From Glaciecola sp047250385 (GTDB taxonomy: Bacteria > Pseudomonadota > Gammaproteobacteria > Enterobacterales > Alteromonadaceae), in contig NZ_JBLBVM010000048.1 of assembly GCF_047250385.1 (NCBI RefSeq), positions 78,168 through 142,167 on the forward strand: a DNA stretch of 64,000 nucleotides, given 5' to 3'. Each line of letters starts with the position of its first letter. Position 1 is the stretch's first letter. This document shows positions 43,503 to 51,804 of this stretch, in pieces. A program made the translations under genes and the position numbers. Under the pieces are notes generated by a model that made no database searches, was not told the DNA's origin, and was given only the letters and a program-made list of their open reading frames with translations.

Positions 43503-46500
43503 ATGACAAAGACTCGGATTTTCAATCGTTTTTTAAAAATAGCATCGTGGACATTGTTGTCGCTTGTTCTCATTATTGCGCTTATCGTTAGCTTTGCTTT
43601 ATCGAGTACAGGTACGAAATGGGCAATAGACTACGTTAATGAGGGGGGCTTTGGTGTCAATGTTGACTACAAGAGCGGAAGCTTATACTCAGAACTTCAA
43701 CTCAAGCAGGTTAAGTTGCAACAACCGGGTTTGGATGCAAGCTTAGGTGATATCTCACTCGATTTAAGTCTGAGTTGCCTTTTTGTCGGTGAAGTTTGCA
43801 TCAATAAACTGCACTTAAACAAAGTCAATATCGCGTTGGGAGATATGCCAGCAAGTGTTGAAGAAGTAGAGGAAACTAAAAATAAACTCATTAAGCTTCC
43901 TATTTTACTTAGCTTGAATGAACTAAAAGTAGGCGAAATCCTATTATCTCAACATAGCTTCGAGATGGTGCGACTCAATGACTTGTTGTTGTCACTCTCC
44001 TTTCAAGACCGTTTGAATATTACTCGCTTGGACTTTGCATCATTGGCGTTGAATTTACCAAAGGCGACTGATGTTACTAAGCCGGTTGCTCCTGTGACAC
44101 CTAAAAACGAACAAAGGCCAAGGGAATGGTTGAGTGCCTTAGCCAACTATCAATATGAAGTAATTAAGATCCCAGAAGTTTTTATTCCTATTGAGTTAGC
44201 TTTGAAAAACGCCACACTTCGAAATATGTGTGTTAAGCAACAAATGGGGGATGATTCGTTTTCAACTGTGTTATGCACCGACATTTTAGCTTTTGAATTA
44301 GGTTTGAAGAACCAAAAACTTGAAACAACAGTCGTAATAGATAGTTTAAACCAAGGCCCAGTAGAACCTGCATTTGCACCAACACACCTCAAACTCAAAG
44401 CATCGTTGAACTTCGCGAAAAACTTTGAGCACAACATCTTACTTTACGCTCTGAAAAAGGACACACCTATTTCGGACCTCTCACCCAAACCAAAAGCGCT
44501 AAAAATAGACACACCTATTTTCAACAATGGCAAAGGTTTCGAACTTAAAAATCAAGGTAGTTTAAACAAAATAGACTTGGCTCTTACGCACTTACCAACT
44601 CAGCAAAAATTATTGAGTATCAACGCTGCAATTGATTTAGCTTCCTTGAACCTGCCTTTAAAGGCGGATATAAAGCTCGAGGAGTTGAAACCGGCTGTAG
44701 AGGACGCGATTAAAGCTTGGCTGCCCAGCCTAACTGATGCTGATTTAGCACCGCTAATAGGTGTGTCCTTGTTGCAAGCTAGGGTTGACGGGGATATGCA
44801 GGGATATCGTTTTACAAGCATGCTTAGATCAGACGAGTTTATGGGAGTGAGTGATGCGGAGATTAATGCTTTGTTCAAGCCAATGGGAAGGAGGTTACAA
44901 GCCCGTTCGCTGGTCGATATTCAAAAATTGAATCTAAGTGGAAGTATCGGAAATATCGATTATACAGGTAAGGCTAAAATTGCACCCAATGCGAATAATG
45001 AAACGGAATTGGCGTTTAACGGCAAATTGTCTCTCGATTCTTTAAAGTTATCCAAGGTGAATCCTACTTTGGAATCGCTTATTTCAGGCTCAGTTCCTCA
45101 CACTATCCTCATCACTGAAACAACACAATCAGGCAGTGTACAAGGCGCGTCATTGCGTGGCTCTTGGCAAAACTTGCCGTTATCACTAGTTGCCGATGCT
45201 GAATTGGAAAAAAGTGGCAATATTTTGGTTCAAGGCGTGCGCTTAACGCAAGGTGAAAATAATCTAAACGTGCAAGGAAATTTATATTCATCTCAAGCTC
45301 TTGAGTCCATGGCTGAGATGGGGGTGAATTTCCCAAATCAGGAAAAAGTAAGTGCTTCAAGTCTTGATTTTAAACTTAATTTAGAAGCCTTAAGTGATAT
45401 TTATCCAGAATTACAGGGGCAACTTTTTGCACGAGGAAATGCATCAGGCTCAATCGAAAAACCGAAAATTGTTATACAAGCCAATGCTAAAGAGGTGGTT
45501 GTTGGAGGTCTTCGCTTAGAGGATGCATTGATAGACGCCAGTGTCGATATGGCTAATAAATTATCCTCCAAAGCACAAGTCTCAATAGTTAACTTGTATA
45601 CAGGTGGACAGAATATCCCTCAACTCGATCTTCAAATTAGTGGTGATGAAGATGAACAGTCACTAAGGCTCGATATACCCGAAGGTGAATATATCACACA
45701 GCAGTATTTCAAAGGGAAGCTGAATGCGGACAATACTGGCTGGTCAGGGAAATGGTTACAAGGCAGTATTGTTTCTAGTTTCGCTGAGCTTTCATTACAA
45801 AGTGAGCCAGAAGTCGCCATCAACTTACAGCCTTTCAGTTTACAGTTAGAGCAACATTGCTGGGAAGGGCGCTCAGATAAGCTGTGTATCGGCAATGTAA
45901 ATGCCACACAAGAAGCTGCAAAAACCAAACTTTCACTCGATTACAATGTAATGAATGCTGGGATTGCCCAGCTTCTACCAACGTTTGATATTGAGCAATC
46001 TTCGCTTGATTTAAATGCCGACATTGATGTGGACTGGCAGCAAATACAAGGGCTAAACTTTTCGGCCGATATATCAGCCGCGAACGCGACACTCGTTTCG
46101 AACGATAGCAAGGTTAATATAGAGAATATTCAGGCAAAGGTTCAAGGTACGCCGAAGAGCATTGAAAGTAGTTTTAGCTTTGATAGTACCGAAGCTGGAA
46201 CGGTTAGTCTAAATAGTCAATTAGATTTAAGCAATCAGCCTTATCAACATCAAGGTAAGCTCGTTATCAGCGACTTTGCCGTGTCCTATTTTGCTTCATT
46301 CATTACTGAAGTGAAGAAGCTCAATGGAGATATTAACGCCGACATTACATTTGAGGGACCTGTAGACAAGCCTGCACTGCAAGGTGAACTGACCTTAGCT
46401 GATGGTGCTGTGATTTTAAAAGCTTATCCATTAAGGTTGGCGGACTACAATCAAAAAGTCGTATTTAATGGCTCTAAAGCCGATTTTTCAGGCCAATTTA

Positions 46501-47528
46501 GGCTTGGTGAAGGCAGAGGTAGCATCGATGGCGATCTCGACTTTAGCGACGCACTTCTGGTGAATTTGCAAGTGTTGGGGGATAAGCTTGATATTGCCTA
46601 CGAAACTTATAAATTCCAAGTTTCACCTGATCTCAAAATCAATTTAAGACCCGATTTATTATCTGTTGCAGGCGATGTTGAAGTGCCTTATGCCAGAATA
46701 AAGATCAAATCACTTCCCCCAAGTGCCAAGACACCGACTCAAGATATTATTGTTGTTGATGAGAAGAAGGTCGCAAACCAGTCTTCAATCCCTCTTGATG
46801 TGAACGTAAATATCTTAATTGATAAAGCTAAAAAAGGGGAGGTTAAACTTGATGCACTGGACTTGAAAGCCGAGCTAAGCGGAGATCTTAATGTTCAACT
46901 TGATGCCAAAAATACAAGAGTGAACGGTATCGTTCAAGTGCTAAAAGGAGATTACGAAGCCTACTCACAAGTCCTTCAAATTAGGAAGGGAGACATTAGT
47001 TTTAGTGGCCAACCTGATGTACCTGCATTTGATATAGAGGCAATTCGAAATCCGTTGAACACTAAAGACGATGTGGTTGCGGGTATTCGTGTTACGGGGA
47101 ATGCTATTAAGCCAAGGGTAGAACTTTTTTCCGAGCCATCTATGGAACAAGCACGGCAATTGTCGTACCTCATCAGTGGCGCAGATAATTTTGGAGCGGG
47201 TGGTGAGTCATCCGACTCCAATACGACTTTGGTTAATGCTTTAGTAAGCTACGGTGTTGGCCGAAGTGAAAATGGCATTGGTAGCCTAGGTCAAAAGCTC
47301 GGTGTTAAAGATTTAAATATACAAACTGCTGGGCAAGGCGGTGATACGCAAGTGCAGTTATCAGGTCAATTAGCTGAAGGTGTTAAGATCACTTATGGCA
47401 TTGGCGTATTTGATTCTGTTAGTGAGGTAAGTGTTCACTACCAATTACTTCCCCAGTTATATTTAGAAGCAGTAAGTGGCGTGAATAATACACTCGATTT
47501 GTACTATCAAATTACGAGCAAAGATTAG
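43503..47528 (+). CDS. tamB: Translocation and assembly module protein TamB
   Basis: A 1341-residue AsmA-like protein: a membrane helix (about 14-34), a very long periplasmic beta-taco region, and the conserved C-terminal DUF490 domain (YEAYSQVLQIRKGDISFSGQPDVPAFDIEA, MEQARQLSYLISGAD). TamB spans the periplasm and is thought to carry phospholipid to the outer membrane with TamA, whose stop lies 1 bp upstream. Three copies of the repeat word GACACACCTATTT lie in frame inside it (44460, 44508 and, inverted, 44756), encoding DTPI twice and LIGVSL once. Confidence 0.93.
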   Translation: MTKTRIFNRFLKIASWTLLSLVLIIALIVSFALSSTGTKWAIDYVNEGGFGVNVDYKSGSLYSELQLKQVKLQQPGLDASLGDISLDLSLSCLFVGEVCINKLHLNKVNIALGDMPASVEEVEETKNKLIKLPILLSLNELKVGEILLSQHSFEMVRLNDLLLSLSFQDRLNITRLDFASLALNLPKATDVTKPVAPVTPKNEQRPREWLSALANYQYEVIKIPEVFIPIELALKNATLRNMCVKQQMGDDSFSTVLCTDILAFELGLKNQKLETTVVIDSLNQGPVEPAFAPTHLKLKASLNFAKNFEHNILLYALKKDTPISDLSPKPKALKIDTPIFNNGKGFELKNQGSLNKIDLALTHLPTQQKLLSINAAIDLASLNLPLKADIKLEELKPAVEDAIKAWLPSLTDADLAPLIGVSLLQARVDGDMQGYRFTSMLRSDEFMGVSDAEINALFKPMGRRLQARSLVDIQKLNLSGSIGNIDYTGKAKIAPNANNETELAFNGKLSLDSLKLSKVNPTLESLISGSVPHTILITETTQSGSVQGASLRGSWQNLPLSLVADAELEKSGNILVQGVRLTQGENNLNVQGNLYSSQALESMAEMGVNFPNQEKVSASSLDFKLNLEALSDIYPELQGQLFARGNASGSIEKPKIVIQANAKEVVVGGLRLEDALIDASVDMANKLSSKAQVSIVNLYTGGQNIPQLDLQISGDEDEQSLRLDIPEGEYITQQYFKGKLNADNTGWSGKWLQGSIVSSFAELSLQSEPEVAINLQPFSLQLEQHCWEGRSDKLCIGNVNATQEAAKTKLSLDYNVMNAGIAQLLPTFDIEQSSLDLNADIDVDWQQIQGLNFSADISAANATLVSNDSKVNIENIQAKVQGTPKSIESSFSFDSTEAGTVSLNSQLDLSNQPYQHQGKLVISDFAVSYFASFITEVKKLNGDINADITFEGPVDKPALQGELTLADGAVILKAYPLRLADYNQKVVFNGSKADFSGQFRLGEGRGSIDGDLDFSDALLVNLQVLGDKLDIAYETYKFQVSPDLKINLRPDLLSVAGDVEVPYARIKIKSLPPSAKTPTQDIIVVDEKKVANQSSIPLDVNVNILIDKAKKGEVKLDALDLKAELSGDLNVQLDAKNTRVNGIVQVLKGDYEAYSQVLQIRKGDISFSGQPDVPAFDIEAIRNPLNTKDDVVAGIRVTGNAIKPRVELFSEPSMEQARQLSYLISGADNFGAGGESSDSNTTLVNALVSYGVGRSENGIGSLGQKLGVKDLNIQTAGQGGDTQVQLSGQLAEGVKITYGIGVFDSVSEVSVHYQLLPQLYLEAVSGVNNTLDLYYQITSKD
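44460..44520 (+). repeat. GACACACCTATTT words inside tamB, copies 2 and 3
   Basis: Identical 13-mers at 44460-44472 and 44508-44520, spaced 48 bp so both read DTPI (residues 320-323 and 336-339). An inverted 12-base copy (AATAGGTGTGTC) lies at 44756-44767. Confidence 0.8.
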
Positions 47529-47605
47529 AGGATAGAAAGCCCAGGAGAGGCTGATTAATTCAGTAGGGCCTGGGCTTTTCATTTTAGTTTATGTCACTTG
47601 TCATT

Positions 47606-47830
47606 TTACGAAGCCATATCGTATAGGTCCTTATAATAGTTCGCCATTAGAGTTGCTCTGTTACTTATATTTAGCTTGCGATAAATATTGGCGCAATGGA
47701 ACTTCACAGTCCGTTCACTTATAAATAAATCAGCTGCAATCAGCTTGTTCGGTAAGCCCTCCATTATCTTCATTGCAATTTGTTTTTCGCGCTTAGACAG
47801 CGTTTGTATTAGAGTTATCATATTCATCAT
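47606..47830 (-). CDS. Stand-alone LuxR-type helix-turn-helix regulator
   Basis: A 74-residue protein consisting of little more than a LuxR/GerE DNA-binding domain: LSKREKQIAMKIMEGLPNK, then LFISERTVKFHCANIYRKL, the recognition helix and dimer helix. The frame is open to 47932, but the ATG at 47830 has AAGGA five bases upstream, giving a start 35 bp inside the exporter gene end, so translation is probably coupled. No receiver or ligand domain is present. It is the last gene of the hlyD-ABC-luxR run and may regulate the export genes or the peptide gene. Confidence 0.82.
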   Translation of the reverse strand: MMNMITLIQTLSKREKQIAMKIMEGLPNKLIAADLFISERTVKFHCANIYRKLNISNRATLMANYYKDLYDMAS

Positions 47831-50081
47831 TGTATTCCTTGTTTTGATGTTGTTGCTGGGTTGATTTGGCGAGATATTGATGGCTGACATCACATAATTC
47901 ACCCTGAATGAAAGCGAGCACAATATCTGCACTCACAATGGTTTCTTGTCGATGAGCAATCATGATTTTAGTCATGCTCAAGTGTTTTAAATTTTCGTTT
48001 ATTATCGACTCGTTAGCTGCGTCTAGATGGCTTGTAGCTTCATCTAGGAACAATAAACTTGGTTCTTTATAGAGGGCTCTAGCAAGCAGCAGTCTTTGTT
48101 TTTGGCCACCGCTCAATGAATTTCCCATATCACCTATCAAGGTGTTGTATTGCATCGTCATGCTCATGATGTCGTCATGTAAACAAGCCGTCTTACTTGC
48201 TTCGATAGCGAGTGAGAGTTTGCTCTGCTCAGCAAAATCAGTGATATTCTCAAGCACAGTGCCACTGAGTAGTTGGTCATCTTGAAGCACTGCGGCGATA
48301 CTATGATGGTGACGGTTTCTCGCGTTTAACAAATGCCCATTGATATAGACCTTGCCTTGCGCGCTAATGTTCAGGCCCATCAAGCACAGTAGTAAACTCG
48401 ATTTGCCGCATCCACTGGCGCCGACTATTGCGACACTTTTTCCCTTCGCAATATTGAAGTTAAGGTTTTTAAAAAGAAAGTCATGTTCGTTGTGGTATTT
48501 AAACGATAAGTCACGCACTGAGAGGTGGTATACACTTTCGAGTTTGGGACTTAATTTCTCTATACTATTATTAATTTCGCTCTCAAGACTCAGATTCAAT
48601 TCGCTTTCTGTAAATACAATATCGGCTAATCTATCTAAGTGAACTCTTAGCATCTTAAACTCGATAAAGTTGTTAATTAAGCCGTCAGTTGCATTGATAA
48701 ATTTGTTTTTATAGCTCATGAACGCATACAGCATGCCTATTGAAAATAGATTCAGTGTGACTAAGTTCGCCGCTAAATAGACTATAAGGATGTTCTCTAA
48801 ACCAAACAGCAGTTTATTTAGAGTGAAAATATTGATTTCCCATGTTGAAAGCTTGATTTGATTGTTCATCGCACGACCCAGTAAATTGAGCCATTGTGAG
48901 CCACGTTGAGCACTATTATTATTGAGCTTAATAGTTTTAATGGCTCTAACACTTTGCATGAAGTGTGTGTTCTCATTCGCCTGGCTATGGATCACTTCCA
49001 TATTTAATTGCTTCATTGTTGAAAAACTTAGGCCGCGCAATAAGGTATAAAGCAAAACAACAAGACACACTACTATTGCTAATTTTGCGGAATATATAAA
49101 TAAAACTAAAAGCATTATTACCGCCATCAAACCATCGATCAGCCCCGAAATAATGCCGGAAGTAACAATTTTTCTAATATTCTGTAAAGAGCCAAATCTG
49201 CTGACAATATCTCCCAGATGCCTCTTCTGAAAATAATTGAGGGGCAAGGATAATAAGTGAGTGAATACTCTAGTCGACATGTGGATGCTAAATTGATTTG
49301 AAAAATACAGCATGACGCGCTCTCGCAGTAAACTCGTCAGTGTGTCAATAAGTAGCAAGAGTGCAAACGCAATGGCTAAAACGGTTAGCAACGAAATATC
49401 GGATTTTATCAGGACTTCATCAATCACTGTTTGCATATAGAAGGGACTGGCAATGGCAAATAGTTGGAGCAATAAACTTAAAGAAAATAGTATTGTTAAT
49501 TGTCTCTTAAGGCCAATCGATTTGGTCAGGAAATGCTTAAGCTCTAGTTTTTGCGAGGCATCAGCTTGTTTAAATTTTTTGTTCGGCTGCATTTCAATAG
49601 CCACACCCGTGAAAGCTTCGCTGACCTGTTGCCTAGTGAGATTCCTAGTTCCCAGTGCTGGGTCTGCAATTGTGCAATGCGACTTACTTACTTTAGTGAG
49701 TACTACAAAGTGTTGAAAATTCCAATGCAAAATGCACGGCGTGTTGAGTTGATTAAGTTCCGAAAGCTCCACTTTTAGTGCTCGGCTCGACATTCCCAAT
49801 AGGTCGCCAATCTGCATTATCTGGTTTAAGTTGCTGCCTTGATTCGATATCGGGTTCCGCTGGCGAAGTTTGTCTAAACTAATGTAGTTACCGTAATAGT
49901 TGGCGATCATTACGATACAGGCTAGTCCGCATTCACTTGCTTCCGCTTGCATCACAACGTTTAGCCTCGTTTTGGATGAAAAGTTTAAAACTTTGTTTAG
50001 TTTGTTAGCGACGCTTCTACGCGAATCGGGGTTACGAGCATCTTCTTCATTTGTGTGTTTATTGTTTGTTTTAAATAGCAT
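47793..50081 (-). CDS. C39 peptidase-containing ABC exporter (CvaB/LagD type)
   Basis: A 762-residue bacteriocin-type exporter. The N-terminal C39 peptidase has Cys51 in QAEASECGLACIV, His124 in HWNFQHFVV and Asp140 in ADPALG, the full catalytic triad, so it should remove double-glycine leaders. Six membrane helices follow (about 190-470), then the ATPase: Walker A VGASGCGKSS, signature NSLSGGQKQR, Walker B LLFLDEAT and the H-loop IAHRQE. Its ATG overlaps the stop of the HlyD-like gene (TAATG). The only leader peptide that I find in the window is at 41212-41400. Confidence 0.93.
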   Translation of the reverse strand: MLFKTNNKHTNEEDARNPDSRRSVANKLNKVLNFSSKTRLNVVMQAEASECGLACIVMIANYYGNYISLDKLRQRNPISNQGSNLNQIMQIGDLLGMSSRALKVELSELNQLNTPCILHWNFQHFVVLTKVSKSHCTIADPALGTRNLTRQQVSEAFTGVAIEMQPNKKFKQADASQKLELKHFLTKSIGLKRQLTILFSLSLLLQLFAIASPFYMQTVIDEVLIKSDISLLTVLAIAFALLLLIDTLTSLLRERVMLYFSNQFSIHMSTRVFTHLLSLPLNYFQKRHLGDIVSRFGSLQNIRKIVTSGIISGLIDGLMAVIMLLVLFIYSAKLAIVVCLVVLLYTLLRGLSFSTMKQLNMEVIHSQANENTHFMQSVRAIKTIKLNNNSAQRGSQWLNLLGRAMNNQIKLSTWEINIFTLNKLLFGLENILIVYLAANLVTLNLFSIGMLYAFMSYKNKFINATDGLINNFIEFKMLRVHLDRLADIVFTESELNLSLESEINNSIEKLSPKLESVYHLSVRDLSFKYHNEHDFLFKNLNFNIAKGKSVAIVGASGCGKSSLLLCLMGLNISAQGKVYINGHLLNARNRHHHSIAAVLQDDQLLSGTVLENITDFAEQSKLSLAIEASKTACLHDDIMSMTMQYNTLIGDMGNSLSGGQKQRLLLARALYKEPSLLFLDEATSHLDAANESIINENLKHLSMTKIMIAHRQETIVSADIVLAFIQGELCDVSHQYLAKSTQQQHQNKEYNDEYDNSNTNAV

Positions 50082-51337
50082 TAGAATTGTCCTCGCAAAC
50101 TATAAATTGGGCTCAATAACCATTCCAATAAGCTACGCTCTGCTAGAGTGACATTGGCTTGCAAAAGCATGCCTGCCTTCAAATCAACTGGTGTGCCATT
50201 TGCACTCATGTATTGCTCGCTCAGTTCGGCTTCAACAATAAAGACTGGCTCTGATAATTGTATTGGTAAGTTCTTTACTTGATGTGGCAGCAAAATTTGT
50301 TGTGAGACTTGACTAACTATCGCCTTTGCCATGCCAAACTTTTGATAGGGGAAGGCCTTGAGTCTTAACTGAACTAATTGGCCTTCTTCAATAAATCCAA
50401 TATGATTAGACGGAATATAGAGTCTTGCTTTTAAGGGAGTGTTTAAAGGCGTTATTTGCATCAATGGTAGCTGTGAATGAATTGTTTCTCCGCTATTAAT
50501 CTGTAAGTTATGAACAATGCCATCGATGGGGCTTTTAATTACGTAGTTGCGTGACATTTTGGAGGCTTCCAATTCCAACTTTAGGGCCTTCATTTTTGAT
50601 GCTAAGGCATTGAGAGCTTCTTCTAATTCAAGCTTATTACTGATTCTGCTTTGTTCAGTGGATTGTAATTTATCCTCAAGCTCTAGCTTCGCAGATTGCA
50701 ATTGGGCTGATTGAAGTTCGATGGACTGACGTTTTTCTTTTTGAATATTAAAGGTGGCTTTGCTTAAGTTCTTAGTGCGTATTAATGATGAAAGAAGTGC
50801 TTCTTCATCCATTGCGTCTTTTAATTGCTCTTTGACTTTGGTGAGTAAATTGGCGTTGAGCAATAAATGTTTTTGATAGCCTTCTTTCAAGCCATCGTTT
50901 AATTTTAATTGCTGTATGTATTTGTTTTGGAGAATTTCTTGTCGTTCCTCTAACAGCGTATATTGTGCGTTTAGCGATGCTACTTGCTGAGAGACATTAG
51001 AGTGACTGAGCGAAGGTGCAGTGCGCTCTATTTCAAGAAGTAACTGTCCCTTGGTGACATGTAGACCATTGTATATATTGGTTGATTTGACAATACCGCC
51101 TGTTTCGTTAGGCATAATATCAATACTTGCCTTTGCACTCACGAGCCAACCGCTGACACTTACCTTATTGCTAAAATTGGCATTAATGAGTAGTGCACCT
51201 AGGAGTAAAAACCAGAAAACGAGCGCTACTGTTAAATACTGATGATTGCTTCTTGGCAGTAATATAGCCTCACCGAGATTATATTTTTTCTGGCCTTCTA
51301 TGGCTTCTTTTCTAAATAGTGCTGTTGAATGTTGCAT
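50081..51337 (-). CDS. HlyD/CvaA-type membrane fusion protein
   Basis: A 418-residue periplasmic adaptor: a short cytoplasmic start, a membrane helix at about 33-53, a split lipoyl/barrel-sandwich domain (GGIVKSTNIYNGLHVTKGQLLLEIE and later IKSPIDGIVHNLQINSGETI), a long coiled-coil hairpin between them, and a C-terminal beta domain. It links the ABC exporter to an outer-membrane channel, probably a TolC homologue encoded elsewhere. It is the first gene of the export operon; the downstream ABC gene starts in its stop codon. Confidence 0.9.
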   Translation of the reverse strand: MQHSTALFRKEAIEGQKKYNLGEAILLPRSNHQYLTVALVFWFLLLGALLINANFSNKVSVSGWLVSAKASIDIMPNETGGIVKSTNIYNGLHVTKGQLLLEIERTAPSLSHSNVSQQVASLNAQYTLLEERQEILQNKYIQQLKLNDGLKEGYQKHLLLNANLLTKVKEQLKDAMDEEALLSSLIRTKNLSKATFNIQKEKRQSIELQSAQLQSAKLELEDKLQSTEQSRISNKLELEEALNALASKMKALKLELEASKMSRNYVIKSPIDGIVHNLQINSGETIHSQLPLMQITPLNTPLKARLYIPSNHIGFIEEGQLVQLRLKAFPYQKFGMAKAIVSQVSQQILLPHQVKNLPIQLSEPVFIVEAELSEQYMSANGTPVDLKAGMLLQANVTLAERSLLEWLLSPIYSLRGQF

Positions 51338-51746
51338 GTGTATTTCATTCCCTGAAAGAAGTTAAGCGTTTTCATGTCATTGCTCTTTGGTATGGGGAAC
51401 AAGCTTACTGAGGTTTCTAAAAAACGACGTTTAAAAATGGGACAAATACTTTTAAAAATGGGACATTTTGCAATATTGTCCCATTTTTAAAGATGTACTT
51501 ATGATCGAGACTAGAAGGTCAGGTACTCTTGGTACAGGTGGTAAAATACTAATGTAAATAATAGCTTAGCATGAATTTTTAAGTTTTTTACGTATGCTGA
51601 CAGGGGATTTTTTGGCTTATTCTGTTAATTCAGACTTTAAAAAAAGAAAGCGTATTTTTCGCTTCAAATATCACGTCACGCGTAACTTTGGCTACTTTGT
51701 AGTACTAATTTTGTACAGACAAGGTATTTTGCTATAAATCAGGCAT
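51338..51746. other. Export-operon upstream region
   Basis: The gap before the hlyD-like gene holds the three-copy TTTAAAAATGGGACA structure (51430-51491). Two short plus-strand frames (18 and 47 codons, at 51501 and 51594) lack ribosome sites and I do not call them. No second leader-peptide gene is visible here on either strand. Confidence 0.55.
51430..51491. repeat. TTTAAAAATGGGACA three-copy structure upstream of the hlyD-like gene
   Basis: Two direct copies at 51430-51444 and 51451-51465 (6 bp apart) and one inverted copy at 51477-51491. Copies two and three form a perfect 15-bp stem with an 11-base loop. The word TGGGACATTTTGC within it recurs at 41092-41104, near the peptide gene. Confidence 0.85.
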
Positions 51747-51777
51747 AAAAAAACGCGCCAATTTGACGCGTTTTTTA
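51747..51777 (-). terminator. Terminator of the amidohydrolase gene
   Basis: AAAACGCGCCAA pairs with TTGACGCGTTTT; the one imperfect pair is a G-U wobble on the minus strand, which then continues into a run of T (A at 51747-51753). It lies 28 bp after the amidohydrolase stop. Confidence 0.85.
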
Positions 51778-51804
51778 TTGTTTCAAACAATCAATTTACG
51801 TTAA

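Noticed and set aside
47831..47932. Upstream extension of the LuxR-type gene
   Set aside because: The extra 34 codons overlap the exporter gene end and have no LuxR homology; the ATG at 47830 has the ribosome site.
51501..51737. Two small plus-strand frames upstream of the export operon as extra precursor peptides
   Set aside because: The 18- and 47-codon products have no double-glycine leader and no ribosome site; the second is a basic, AT-driven frame.
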